Part shown: positions 51,540-60,480 of the stretch, piece after piece
How positions within the stretch are numbered: the first letter of the stretch is position 1
Layout: the number at the start of each line of letters is the position of its first letter
From: Marinobacter guineae
GTDB lineage: Bacteria > Pseudomonadota > Gammaproteobacteria > Pseudomonadales > Oleiphilaceae
Reading direction: 5' to 3'
Assembly (NCBI RefSeq): GCF_002744735.1
Contig: NZ_KZ319339.1
Coordinates: 310,001 to 374,000 of the forward strand
DNA: 64,000 nt
The notes under the pieces: generated by a model
What the model was told of the DNA's origin: nothing
What the model saw: only the letters and a program-made list of their open reading frames with translations
The model's database searches: none
Position numbers and translations under genes: made by a program

Positions 51540-53375
51540 TTATCTCCTGCTTGTCTCAATCGGCCGAATACTCTCTTCGACTACCCGCGCCTCAAATCGT
51601 TCAACAATAGACTGTACGACCGGGTCCTTCCGAATGGATGCTTCCGCCGCTTCCTGCCGGGCCTTGCGCTGACGCTCTTCGTAAGCTGCAGGTGTGTTCG
51701 GTCCCGGGTGGCCCTGTTCTATACGTAATTGGATGGAGTCACCGAACCGGTTTCTCAAGCCCGCGACAATTCTTTCCTCGTGACGGCTGTTCAGCAACCG
51801 GGCGTGGCCCTCGTCAATCGTCAGAGTAATCGTTTCACCCTTCTGGCTCATCGCGCCGTGGCTGGCGAGGTTTCCCGGCATGCCAACGATACCGAGGCTA
51901 CGGAAATCACGGTGCCAGAGAAACTCACCGTCCGGTTCGGCGGGAACTTCCGGTTCTGGCTGATGCTCTGGTTCGGGTTCTGGCTGTGAGACCGGCTCCG
52001 GCGTCGTTTCAGCGGCCTGCTCTTGCGCAACGGCAGGCTCCGGACGGGATGAATACGGATCGTCGTATTCCTCTGCTGTTTGCGCCTGCGCATCCAGACT
52101 GGCCAGCCACGAAGAATCCTCCTCCGGTAACGGTGGGGAATCCGTTTCCGGTGCCGACTCCGGTTTCTGCGGTTCCGGCTCGGGCTGCTCGACTTTCACC
52201 TCGGGAACGGGCGCCGGGTCGGGCTCATCCCGTGGCTCAGGTGCGGCACTTTGGCCGCCGGAACTGATGGCAGGCGGCTCCCGGCGGTCAGCACCCGGCC
52301 TGAACGCCAGCATCCTGAGCAGGGTCATTTCGAAACCCATCCGGGCATCCGGCGTAATGGCCAGGTCCTTACGGCCAATCAGGGCAGACTGGTAGAACAG
52401 CTGGGCATCTTCGGCACTGAGTTTGCGGGCCAGGGACTGCACCTGTTCGGCATCGCCAAGGGAGTTATCCGCACTTCCTGGAACCACCTGCTCCATGGTA
52501 ACCCGGTGAAAAAGGGACAGAAGATCGGCCAGTATCACACTGTAATCCGGTGCAAAATCCGAAATCCGGCTGATTTCCGCCAGCAAGGCCGGGCCATCCC
52601 CTTCAACCAGCGTATTCACGATACGTTCAATATCGCGTTGATCAATGGTGCCGAGCATATTGCTGACATCACTGGCCGCCAGCTTCTGGTTACCAAAAGC
52701 AATGGCTTGGTCGGTCAGGCTCAGGGCATCCCGCATGCTGCCGTCCGCGGCCCGGGCCAGAAGCCAGAGCGCCGGCTCCTCAAACGGAATCTCCTCCGCG
52801 CCGAGTACGTGCCTCAGGTGGCCGGCAATGTGTTCCGGCGTCATCCGCTTGAGGTTGAACTGCAGGCATCGGGAAAGCACCGTCACCGGCAGTTTCTGGG
52901 GGTCTGTCGTGGCCAGCAGGAACTTGACGTGTTCCGGCGGCTCCTCGAGGGTTTTCAGAAAAGCATTGAAGGACTGATTGGTCAGCATGTGCACCTCATC
53001 AATGAGGTACACCTTGTAGCGGCCGCGGCTAGGCGAATACTGGACGTTGTCGGTCAGTTCCCGCATGTCGTCCACGCCGGTGCGGGAGGCAGCATCAATT
53101 TCGATCAGGTCGACAAACCGGCCTTCCTGAATCTCCTTGCAGCTGGAGCATTCACCACAGGGATTGGGAGTAACGCCGGTTTCACAGTTGAGACAGCGGG
53201 CCAAAAGACGGCCGATGGTTGTCTTACCCACTCCCCGGGTGCCGGTGAACAGGTAAGCGTGATGCAAACGCTGGCTTTCCAGGGCGTGAATTAACGCCTG
53301 GAGCACGTGTTCCTGGCCCACCATGTCCTCAAAGGTGCGTGGGCGCCATTTACGGGCAAGTACCTGGTAGCTCAT
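51540..53375 (-). CDS. dnaX: DNA polymerase III subunits gamma and tau
   Basis: A 611-residue clamp-loader ATPase. Walker A GTRGVGKTT is at 45-52 (with the second Thr), the zinc-binding Cys are C64, C73, C76 and C79, and Walker B is VYLIDEVHML near residue 125. Residues 370-480 form a Pro/Glu/Ser-rich linker before the tau-specific C-terminal domain that contacts the polymerase core and DnaB. I found no A-rich slippage site like that of Escherichia coli, so only tau may be made. It starts the dnaX-ybaB-recR run. The 4.5S RNA gene lies about 150 bases upstream. Confidence 0.96.
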   Translation of the reverse strand: MSYQVLARKWRPRTFEDMVGQEHVLQALIHALESQRLHHAYLFTGTRGVGKTTIGRLLARCLNCETGVTPNPCGECSSCKEIQEGRFVDLIEIDAASRTGVDDMRELTDNVQYSPSRGRYKVYLIDEVHMLTNQSFNAFLKTLEEPPEHVKFLLATTDPQKLPVTVLSRCLQFNLKRMTPEHIAGHLRHVLGAEEIPFEEPALWLLARAADGSMRDALSLTDQAIAFGNQKLAASDVSNMLGTIDQRDIERIVNTLVEGDGPALLAEISRISDFAPDYSVILADLLSLFHRVTMEQVVPGSADNSLGDAEQVQSLARKLSAEDAQLFYQSALIGRKDLAITPDARMGFEMTLLRMLAFRPGADRREPPAISSGGQSAAPEPRDEPDPAPVPEVKVEQPEPEPQKPESAPETDSPPLPEEDSSWLASLDAQAQTAEEYDDPYSSRPEPAVAQEQAAETTPEPVSQPEPEPEHQPEPEVPAEPDGEFLWHRDFRSLGIVGMPGNLASHGAMSQKGETITLTIDEGHARLLNSRHEERIVAGLRNRFGDSIQLRIEQGHPGPNTPAAYEERQRKARQEAAEASIRKDPVVQSIVERFEARVVEESIRPIETSRR

Positions 53376-53520
53376 GTTCCGCCAACTGCAGTTAAAAACG
53401 GCTCTAACCTTAGCATGGACACAGGTCTATAAGAAGCAAAGTTCATCCCGGAAACGGACCGAAAAAGGTGCTGGTATGAGAGGAAAATCAGGGTAATAGC
53501 AATGCAGGAGAGAAAACTGG

Positions 53521-53631
53521 GGGTGACTCCATCAGCGACACCCCGGCACACAATTCCACCGCTTCGGCTGCTCCCTTCCGGGCCTGACCGGGTTCACGGT
53601 TTCATGTTGCGGAGGCACCAATGGAGCCACC
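53521..53631 (-). ncRNA. ffs: 4.5S RNA of the signal recognition particle
   Basis: The conserved SRP domain-IV core lies at 53571-53597 on the minus strand: GGTCAGGCCCGGAAGGGAGC, then AGCC. The two ends pair over 11 positions with one G-U (GGTGGCTCCAT near the 5' end with ATGGAGTCACC near the 3' end), closing the long hairpin. The length of about 111 bases agrees with the 114-base Escherichia coli RNA. It binds Ffh and directs ribosomes to the membrane. Location upstream of dnaX is as in pseudomonads. Confidence 0.95.
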
Positions 53632-53640
53632 ATAACGGCG

Positions 53641-53661
53641 TTTCAGGACATTTCCCTGAAA
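53641..53661 (-). other. Hairpin in the 4.5S RNA precursor leader
   Basis: TTTCAGG and CCTGAAA form a perfect 7-bp stem with a seven-base loop. If transcription starts near 53663, this hairpin fills the 5' leader that RNase P is expected to remove from the 4.5S precursor. Confidence 0.55.
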
Positions 53662-53670
53662 GCGGCGCGC

Positions 53671-53699
53671 ATATTAGCAAAAGGGTTTGCGGACTACAA
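53671..53699 (-). promoter_or_regulatory. Sigma-70 promoter of ffs
   Basis: Read on the minus strand: TTGTAG (53699-53694), 17 bases, TAATAT (53676-53671), then the GC-rich discriminator GCGCGCC. Ideal spacing and a GC-rich discriminator are typical of promoters of stable RNAs under stringent control. Confidence 0.7.
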
Positions 53700-53748
53700 T
53701 GGGAAATCCCCGCCCGCTCAAGATACCGGCTTTATACAGGGGTAAAGG

Positions 53749-54498
53749 CTACAGGGGCAATGGCACTTCATCCTGACGGAACCAGCACGCCAGACTGTAA
53801 CGGGTTCGATTAGCCGGAAGCACCCCATGAGGGATTTCCTCACTCATGAATAAAGCCATACGCCCGGCCTCGGGCAACACGGTGCCGTATGCCTTGTGTT
53901 CAATATCCCGACTGAACACCTGAAGGGCGCCGCCGTCGGACTCCTGCCAGTCTTCATTGAGGTAAAGCACCAGGCTGACCACGCGGGACGCGCGGCCCTG
54001 GAAACTGTCCAGGTGCTTTTTATAGAAATCACCGGGATGATACGTGGCGTAGTGCGTTTCAAAGCGTTTCAGGCCAAGGAACAGACGCTGATTCAATCCC
54101 TGGCGGATAGCATCAAAGAATTCAAACAGGGCGGCCTGCGGCGCGGTGATCCCCTGCAGCCAGGCAATCTTGTCACGGCGAACAGACCGGTCACGCATCA
54201 GGTCGCTGCCCCGGCCGATACCGGCCTTTTTCATGGCATCCGTGCGGTCCAGGATTTGAACTTCCTTCTGCAAAGCCGCCAGCAGTTCGCTACCCAGCCG
54301 GGCACGCACATCCAGTGTCATCCAGCCCTGCTCGCTCAACCCTAGTGCCAGCTCATCCAGCCAGGCATCAGAAACCGCGTCCAGCCGATCATGCACCAGG
54401 TCCACTGGCTGAACATCACTACCAGCAACAGCGCCTCGCACAGCATTGACCGGCGTGATCAGCGGATCATGAATGGGGATGACTACCGGCGTTTCCAT
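53749..54498 (-). CDS. 2OG-Fe(II) oxygenase (SM-20 / prolyl 4-hydroxylase type)
   Basis: A 249-residue dioxygenase. The iron ligands appear in HLDSFQGRASRVVSLVLYLN (HxD) and EIPHGVLPANRTRYSL (distal His, then the Arg that holds 2-oxoglutarate). Family members hydroxylate proteins or small molecules with 2-oxoglutarate, O2 and iron in the cytoplasm. Relatives in Pseudomonas hydroxylate a proline of elongation factor Tu, a possible target here. It is a single gene between ffs and the divergent yeaD operon. Confidence 0.9.
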   Translation of the reverse strand: METPVVIPIHDPLITPVNAVRGAVAGSDVQPVDLVHDRLDAVSDAWLDELALGLSEQGWMTLDVRARLGSELLAALQKEVQILDRTDAMKKAGIGRGSDLMRDRSVRRDKIAWLQGITAPQAALFEFFDAIRQGLNQRLFLGLKRFETHYATYHPGDFYKKHLDSFQGRASRVVSLVLYLNEDWQESDGGALQVFSRDIEHKAYGTVLPEAGRMALFMSEEIPHGVLPANRTRYSLACWFRQDEVPLPL

Positions 54499-54616
54499 CG
54501 GCGGGCCTCGGGCAGAATTTGAACGTATTTTAGGCGCATTTCTCGCCGGAGCGGCAGTTTTAATTTACTCTCTGAGTAGGCAAATACACTTAACCGGGTT
54601 TGATCAGTAACTCACC

Positions 54617-55540
54617 ATGTCAGAAAGCAGTAACAGGCCACCGATATCACTTTCTCCGGGCCAATGGTCCTTCACACGCTGGAAAACCATCGGGCAGCTG
54701 GAAGCCCTTGAGGTACACCACCCTCTGTTTCAGGCCACCATTGTGCTGCAGGGCGCCCACCTGGCCCGTTTTGCGCCCCAGGACGAAGCGGACTGGCTGT
54801 GGATGAGCCCCACCGCCCGATATGAACCCGGCCGTGCCATCCGGGGGGGCGTTCCTGTGTGCTGGCCCTGGTTTGGCGATCCTGGCAAGAACCCGCCAGA
54901 GGTCCGGAAACGCATTCATACCGAAACCGCCCACGGATTTGCCCGCACAGCACTGTGGAAACTGGAGGATGTCCGCGAGAGTGCCCATGAGGTGGAAATC
55001 AGCCTGTCCCTGGACGCCAATGAAGATTTCAGCGATGTCTGGGCCGGTCACGCCCTGGCGCTGCTGACCTTCAGCTTCTCAGTTCGCGGTTGCCAACTGG
55101 CACTGACCACCACAAACCTCGGCAATGATCCCCTCGCCTTCAGCCAGGCCCTGCACACCTACTTCCCCACCAGCGACATCAGCCGTACACGGGTTCTGGG
55201 GCTTGGTGGCAGCCATTACATCGATACCCTGGATAACTGGGAATATCGCACCCAGGAGGGCCCTGTCTATTTCGAAGGCGAAACCGACCGGATTTATGAG
55301 AGCGGTGAACCACTGACCATTGTGACACCCAAAACCTCTCGCAAGCTCTCGGCGGTTGGCAGTGATTCCACCGTGGTCTGGAATCCCGGCCCGGAAAAGG
55401 CAGCGCGACTGTCGGATTTCCCGGACACGGCCTGGCAGTCAATGCTCTGCGTCGAAACCGCCAATGCCGCCGGCGATTATCGGGTGCTTAATAAAGGACA
55501 AAGCCACACTTTGGGTGTTTCAATCGGAAGGAAAGCATGA
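54617..55540 (+). CDS. yeaD: D-hexose-6-phosphate mutarotase
   Basis: A 307-residue aldose-1-epimerase-like enzyme that interconverts alpha and beta anomers of glucose 6-phosphate. The segment RGGVPVCWPWFGDPG near residue 80 and the ETAHGFART block with the catalytic His are typical, as is the QALHTYFPTSDISR segment. It is the first gene of a three-gene operon and overlaps the acyltransferase gene by four bases (ATGA). The link between sugar phosphate and phospholipid genes is a loose one and may only reflect co-expression. Confidence 0.92.
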   Translation: MSESSNRPPISLSPGQWSFTRWKTIGQLEALEVHHPLFQATIVLQGAHLARFAPQDEADWLWMSPTARYEPGRAIRGGVPVCWPWFGDPGKNPPEVRKRIHTETAHGFARTALWKLEDVRESAHEVEISLSLDANEDFSDVWAGHALALLTFSFSVRGCQLALTTTNLGNDPLAFSQALHTYFPTSDISRTRVLGLGGSHYIDTLDNWEYRTQEGPVYFEGETDRIYESGEPLTIVTPKTSRKLSAVGSDSTVVWNPGPEKAARLSDFPDTAWQSMLCVETANAAGDYRVLNKGQSHTLGVSIGRKA

Positions 55541-56352
55541 GCCTGGCATCGTTTCTGAAATCCAGACTGGTTCCAGCGGAACTGGACGAACATATCAACC
55601 GGATCCGCAAACCCATCGGAACCCTCGGGTACGACCCCTGGGGGTATAACAACGAAGCCATGAAGTATGGCCTCTCGATCACCAGACAGATCTATGAGAA
55701 GTACTTCCGTGTAGAGGCCCACGGGGTCGAGAATGTGCCCGCCGAAGGCCCGGTACTGATCATTGGCAATCACAGCGGCCAGCTGCCCATTGACGGACTG
55801 CTGGTCGGCTACGCCCTCGCGACCCGCAAGGAAAATGCCCGCATTCCCCGGGCCATGATCGAACGTTTCTTCCCCACCGTGCCCTGGCTCGGCAATCTGC
55901 TCAATGAAGTGGGAGCGGTGCTGGGCGATCCGGTCAACTGCGCCAAAATGCTCGCCAACGATGAAGCCGTGATCGTCTTCCCTGAGGGCGTGCGCGGCTC
56001 CGGCAAGCTCTACCAGGACCGCTACCAGCTCAAGCGCTTCGGCAACGGCTTCATGCACCTGGCCATGAAATACAAGGCGCCTATCGTGCCCGTCGGCGTG
56101 GTGGGCTGTGAGGAAACCATCCCGGCCATCGCCAACATCAAGCCTCTGGCCAAAGCACTCGGCATCCCTTACGCACCCATCGCCCTGCCCGTGGTGCTTC
56201 CGGCAAAGGTGCACCTGAACTTCGGGGCGCCCATGTATTTTGACGATCTGGAAATTCCCGAGGAACAGGTCACCGAACGGGTGGAGACGGTCAAAGCCGA
56301 AATCAGCCGGTTGATCGACAAGGGACTGAGCGAAAGGAAAAGGCTTTTCTGA
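55537..56352 (+). CDS. PlsC-like acyltransferase
   Basis: A 271-residue acyltransferase. The active site NHSGQLPIDG (the NHx4D motif) lies near residue 75 and the second motif FPEGVRGSGKL near residue 148, both as in lysophosphatidic acid acyltransferases. No clear transmembrane helix is seen, so it may bind the membrane peripherally. It could acylate lysophospholipid or another glycerol lipid. Overlaps with both neighbours (four bases upstream, one base downstream) show strict coupling in the operon. Confidence 0.88.
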   Translation: MSLASFLKSRLVPAELDEHINRIRKPIGTLGYDPWGYNNEAMKYGLSITRQIYEKYFRVEAHGVENVPAEGPVLIIGNHSGQLPIDGLLVGYALATRKENARIPRAMIERFFPTVPWLGNLLNEVGAVLGDPVNCAKMLANDEAVIVFPEGVRGSGKLYQDRYQLKRFGNGFMHLAMKYKAPIVPVGVVGCEETIPAIANIKPLAKALGIPYAPIALPVVLPAKVHLNFGAPMYFDDLEIPEEQVTERVETVKAEISRLIDKGLSERKRLF

Positions 56353-57305
56353 TGACCGAACAAGAACAACGCAGACCACACATCCTGATAACCGGCGCCG
56401 CCGGCGCCCTCGCCCAACAGGTGATCAAACAGCTCCGGGACACCTGCGATCTGGTGGCCGTGGATTTCCGGGAACAGGTCTACCTGGGTGACGATATCCC
56501 AAGCTACTGCATCGATTTCAACAAGCGCGTATTTGAAGACCTGTTCCGGCGCTACCGGTTTGACGGCGTGATCCACATGGGTCGCATCATGTCCAGCCAG
56601 CTCACCCGCATGCGCCGCTACAATGCGAATGTACTGGGCACCCAGAAACTGCTGGACCTCAGCCACAAGTACGGCATCCAACGCGTGGTGGTGCTCTCCA
56701 CCTTTCACGTCTACGGTGCGGTGGCCTACAACCCCGCTCTCATTGATGAAGCAGCTCCGCTGAAAAGCGCCGGCCTGAGCGCCGACCTAGTGGATTCCGT
56801 GGAACTGGAGAACCTGGCCAACATTTACCTTTGGCGTTACCCGGAACTCAACATCACCATTCTGCGCCCCTGCAACATCGTTGGTCCCGGTGTGCGCAAT
56901 ACCATCAGCACCCTTCTGGCAAGCTCACGGGCGCCGGTATTGGCGGGCTTCTCGCCGATGATGCAGTTCATCCATATTGATGACATGGCAGACGCCATCG
57001 TCCTGGCGTATAAAAAACCGACACGGGGGGTATACAACGTGGCGCCTCAGGACTGGGTGGCCTACCAGCACGCGCTCAAGCTTTGCGGCTGCACGCGCAT
57101 TCCCGTGCCCTCGATTCCGCCTGTTCTGCCGAAATTCATCCTGGGCACACTCAAGCTACGCAGCTTTCCGTCGTATTTGATGGCTTTCTTCAAATACCCG
57201 GTGGTGATTGATGGTCGGGCCTTTGCCCGGGAGTTCGGGTTCACGCCCAAACGGCCGCTGAAGGAGATTTTCCGATTTTATCGGGAGAACAAACGGCCGG
57301 TTTGA
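56352..57305 (+). CDS. NAD-dependent epimerase/dehydratase-like SDR lacking the catalytic YxxxK
   Basis: A 317-residue extended short-chain dehydrogenase. The Rossmann motif ITGAAGALAQQ is near residue 13, and VVVLSTFHVYGAVAYN follows near residue 113. Where catalysis needs YxxxK, this protein reads SADLVDSVELENLANIY, without Tyr or Lys in register. The later NIVGPGVRN segment is kept. It may bind NAD and a nucleotide sugar or lipid without catalysing a redox step, or the active site may lie elsewhere. It is the third gene of the yeaD-plsC operon, with a one-base overlap. Confidence 0.85.
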   Translation: MTEQEQRRPHILITGAAGALAQQVIKQLRDTCDLVAVDFREQVYLGDDIPSYCIDFNKRVFEDLFRRYRFDGVIHMGRIMSSQLTRMRRYNANVLGTQKLLDLSHKYGIQRVVVLSTFHVYGAVAYNPALIDEAAPLKSAGLSADLVDSVELENLANIYLWRYPELNITILRPCNIVGPGVRNTISTLLASSRAPVLAGFSPMMQFIHIDDMADAIVLAYKKPTRGVYNVAPQDWVAYQHALKLCGCTRIPVPSIPPVLPKFILGTLKLRSFPSYLMAFFKYPVVIDGRAFAREFGFTPKRPLKEIFRFYRENKRPV

Positions 57306-57427
57306 TCTCTGGTGTTCAATTTTTAATACAGCACACAGGGAGGTGTGTCATATTTCTTTACACTTACATAATCCCGGCATGTCCCCGCTTCACCGATCCT
57401 CCACCTAAACAGTAGGTTAGAAAATCT

Positions 57428-57441
57428 GGAACATTCCGTGC
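57428..57441 (+). promoter_or_regulatory. Sigma-54 promoter of the PEP-CTERM gene
   Basis: GG at 57428-57429, exactly ten bases, GC at 57440-57441, in the context TGGAAC...GTGCTT, close to the consensus TGGCAC-N5-TTGCA. Transcription would start near 57453, 40 bases before the ATG at 57493. The PrsR activator of sigma-54 is encoded 3 kb downstream. Confidence 0.75.
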
Positions 57442-57492
57442 TTACACCCTTCCCTGCGCTTATGTGTTAAACCACGAAGGAAGGGAAAGATC

Positions 57493-58116
57493 ATGTCCAA
57501 ATTAAGAAGTATTGGGACCGTAGTTGGTCTGGCCGCTTTGCTGGCCTCACCTGTCGCATCAGCCAACCTGCTGATCAACGGTGGCTTTGAACAATCGCCG
57601 GAGCTCACTCAGGCAGGCGGCGGCTGGGGCTTTTTCGACCCGAGCCAGGTAAATGGTTGGGATAGCGAAGACAACAACATTGAGATCTGGAATACAGGCT
57701 TTAACGGAGTGACTGCTTTTGAAGGAAAACAGTTCGCTGAGCTTAACGCTCATCCGGAGACAGGCAAGGCATTCACTCTGTTCCAGGACATCGTTACCAC
57801 CATCGGTAAGAGTTACGAACTGACCTTCGCATACCGGGCAAGGTCCGGTCAGGAATCATTCGACGTCAATGCCGGAAACCTGAATGTAAACGTATCCAAC
57901 ACCAACACGAACAGCTGGAGCATCTACTCAGCCATGTTCACCGCATCGAGTGAGCAAACCAGGCTGATGTTCACATCCGTTGACCCGGATACTGAAACCC
58001 TCGGCAACTTCCTCGACAAGGTTTCTATTATCGCCAAAGTGCCCGAGCCGGGCACCCTTGCACTTCTCGGCCTCGGATTGGCCGGCCTGGGAGTTTCTCG
58101 CAGGCGCCGGAGCTGA
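57493..58116 (+). CDS. PEP-CTERM sorting domain surface protein
   Basis: A 207-residue exported protein. The signal peptide (MSKLRSIGTVVGLAALLASP, then VASA) is followed by a jelly-roll-like domain (LINGGFEQSPE, GWDSEDNNIEIWN, TLFQDIVTTIGKSYELTFAY). The C-terminal sorting signal is VPEPGT at residues 183-188, a hydrophobic helix and a basic RRRRS tail. Exosortase (XrtA/EpsH) should recognise PEP and process the tail, after which the protein is thought to join extracellular polysaccharide. AAGGAAGGG precedes the ATG. A sigma-54 promoter and a terminator frame it as a single-gene unit. Confidence 0.94.
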   Translation: MSKLRSIGTVVGLAALLASPVASANLLINGGFEQSPELTQAGGGWGFFDPSQVNGWDSEDNNIEIWNTGFNGVTAFEGKQFAELNAHPETGKAFTLFQDIVTTIGKSYELTFAYRARSGQESFDVNAGNLNVNVSNTNTNSWSIYSAMFTASSEQTRLMFTSVDPDTETLGNFLDKVSIIAKVPEPGTLALLGLGLAGLGVSRRRRS

Positions 58117-58137
58117 TCTCAGCCAATAGCAATGGAT

Positions 58138-58166
58138 AGCCAGCGCTTGAAAACCGCTGGCTTTTT
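58138..58166 (+). terminator. Rho-independent terminator of the PEP-CTERM gene
   Basis: AGCCAGCG (58138-58145) and CGCTGGCT (58155-58162) pair perfectly over 8 bp with a nine-base loop, followed by a T run to 58167. It lies 21 bases after the stop codon and isolates the gene from prsK. Confidence 0.92.
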
Positions 58167-58242
58167 TCGCAAATGAGTTAACCTGACTTTCAAACAAAGC
58201 TATTCTTCCCAAAGGCATTTCATCTATTTGGGGCAATGAAGC

Positions 58243-60378
58243 ATGTTCAGTAACATGGACGTACTCAGCTACTCGCTGGCGGCGATTACGTTCGGGCTAC
58301 TGGGAATATTGGTAGCCGCGCGCTACTTGCGCCGTGGAGTGGACCGGGCACTTGCTCTCGCTGCGGCCGTTTCGGCCTTATGGGCGCTTGCTATCGTCAG
58401 CCAGAGTCTCTGGGGGCATCCGGGATTTAATATCCGCTACCTGACTGAACTGGTTCGGGACGCCGCCTGGATTTACCTGATAATAGCCCTGCTAAAAGAC
58501 GGCTTGCGGGAAAACAGGCTCACCAGCAAAGTTAAAAAAATCCTCGGCGCCAGCGCTGTCGTTCTGCTTGTCCTGTTAATCAGCACCAGCGTGATCGAGC
58601 ATTTCGGAAGCGTCGAAATCTCCACCGGCAAAGTCAAACTGCTTGGCCAGATCGGTCTTTCCCTCCTTGGCCTTTCCCTGGTGGAGCAGATCTGGAGAAA
58701 CTCCCCCAGCTTTGGCCGCTCCAGCATCAAATATATCTGCATTGGCGTTGCCACCATCCTGGGCTTTGATTTCTTCATGTATGCCGATGCCCTGCTGTTC
58801 GGGCAGGTTGCGGACTCCTTCTGGAACGCCCGAGGGTTCGTCAACGCTCTGCTTACCCCCCTGTTCGCGGTCAACGTCATCAACACACGTAAGCAACCGG
58901 TTGATTTCCAGCTGTCCCGTTCAGCGGTATTTCACGCAGGAACCCTGGTATTCGCTGGCGGTTATCTGCTGTTCCTGGCACTGGGGGGCTATTATGTTCA
59001 GATACTCGGCGGTGAATGGGGGGATGCACTCCAGGTCCTGTTTTTCACGATCTCACTGGTCTTCCTGACAACACTCATGCTTTCGCGGCGAATCCGCGCC
59101 AAACTCATGGTGCAGATCAGCCAGAACTTTTTCGACTACAAATACGATTACCGGGAAGAGTGGCTGAAAATGACCCGGGAACTGGCCGATCTCAGTGACG
59201 ATCCGCCACTGCCTGAACGTGTCATCCGTATTCTGGCGGGCCTGGTCGAAAGCAATGGCGGTGCAATCTGGCTGAAAGGAGAAAGTGACGGTTATGTTCT
59301 TAAAGCTGCCATCAATCTGTCCACACCCAAACACACCCTGATTGACAGCGATGCTGAGCTGGTCAGTTTTTTCTCAAACCGTGAATGGATTGTCGATTTG
59401 CATGAGTATCAATCGGACCCGGTCAGCTACAACCTCCTGGAAATACCAGACGCCATCGCAAAAACCCCAGACGGATGGCTGATTATTCCACTGTACCTGG
59501 GCAACGATCTTTACGGGATGGCACTGGTCGGCAACCCTTATGCCCGTGTTGTTCTGAACTGGGAGAACTTCGACCTTATCAAGGTCGTTGCCCGCCAGAC
59601 CTGTAATCTGCTCGCCCAGGCCGATGCCCAAAACCGGCTCGCCAGAGCGATGCAGTTTGAGGCGGTGAGCAAGGCCTCGGCCTTCATGGTTCACGACCTG
59701 AAAACAGTGATAGCCCAGTTGTCGTTGCTGGTAAAAAATGCGCCGAGGCACCGGAATAACCCCGCCTTTATTGACGACATGATCAACACCACCGACCATG
59801 CCGTGCGAAAGATGTCGAACCTTGTGGACCACATTCGCAGACCCGCCACCGATGATGAGGACCCGTTAAAGCCGGTGAATCTTACCAACCTGGTGACAGA
59901 GCTCATCGAACACCATCAACATCAGGCACCTGCCCCGCACCTGGAAGGAGAAACCCCAGATGCCATTATCAAAGCCGACGTCGATCAGCTGCGCAGTGTT
60001 CTCGGCCACCTGATCCAGAACGCCCAGGACGCCACCCCGCAGCATGGCGAAATCACCATCGCTCTGAAAATCGCAAAAGGCAACGCGGTCCTGTTCATTC
60101 AGGATTCCGGAGCAGGCATGACCAGAGAATTTATTTCCACTCAGTTGTTCAAGCCGTTCGAGAGCACCAAGGGACTTACCGGGATGGGCATCGGCGCGTA
60201 TCAGGCCCGCGAATATATCCGGAAAATCGGCGGTAACATTGATGTCACCAGTGAACCGGGTATCGGATCCTGTTTTTCCATCCGAATCCCGCTTGCGGAC
60301 GAAAAGCTCACGACACAGAGTGTTAAGGCAGTGCGACCAGCTTCCGCCTCTCAAAACCCGATAAAGAGCGCCAATTAA
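58243..60378 (+). CDS. prsK: PEP-CTERM system sensor histidine kinase PrsK
   Basis: A 711-residue membrane kinase. The N-terminal half has about eight membrane segments. A GAF-like cytoplasmic domain (PLPERVIRILAGLVESNGGA) and the kinase core follow. The phosphoacceptor His484 lies in MVHDLKT, the N box in LGHLIQNAQDAT, G1 in DSGAGMTREF and G2 in GMGIGAYQAREY. This layout fits PrsK of the exosortase/PEP-CTERM locus (TIGR02916). It should phosphorylate PrsR, encoded 102 bases downstream. The start could also be the ATG at 58255. The signal it senses is unknown. Confidence 0.92.
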   Translation: MFSNMDVLSYSLAAITFGLLGILVAARYLRRGVDRALALAAAVSALWALAIVSQSLWGHPGFNIRYLTELVRDAAWIYLIIALLKDGLRENRLTSKVKKILGASAVVLLVLLISTSVIEHFGSVEISTGKVKLLGQIGLSLLGLSLVEQIWRNSPSFGRSSIKYICIGVATILGFDFFMYADALLFGQVADSFWNARGFVNALLTPLFAVNVINTRKQPVDFQLSRSAVFHAGTLVFAGGYLLFLALGGYYVQILGGEWGDALQVLFFTISLVFLTTLMLSRRIRAKLMVQISQNFFDYKYDYREEWLKMTRELADLSDDPPLPERVIRILAGLVESNGGAIWLKGESDGYVLKAAINLSTPKHTLIDSDAELVSFFSNREWIVDLHEYQSDPVSYNLLEIPDAIAKTPDGWLIIPLYLGNDLYGMALVGNPYARVVLNWENFDLIKVVARQTCNLLAQADAQNRLARAMQFEAVSKASAFMVHDLKTVIAQLSLLVKNAPRHRNNPAFIDDMINTTDHAVRKMSNLVDHIRRPATDDEDPLKPVNLTNLVTELIEHHQHQAPAPHLEGETPDAIIKADVDQLRSVLGHLIQNAQDATPQHGEITIALKIAKGNAVLFIQDSGAGMTREFISTQLFKPFESTKGLTGMGIGAYQAREYIRKIGGNIDVTSEPGIGSCFSIRIPLADEKLTTQSVKAVRPASASQNPIKSAN

Positions 60379-60480
60379 TTGTCATTATTGGGAGGAACCG
60401 AAAACCAGCGTTGCAAAGTGTCAATGTTCGGTTGAGAATCAGTGGTGTGGAATTTTCTTTAAAAAGGACTTGTTGTAGTT

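Noticed and set aside
51900..52260. Programmed frameshift site in dnaX
   Set aside because: No run of A residues followed by G of the Escherichia coli type was found in the linker region, so a separate gamma product is not supported.
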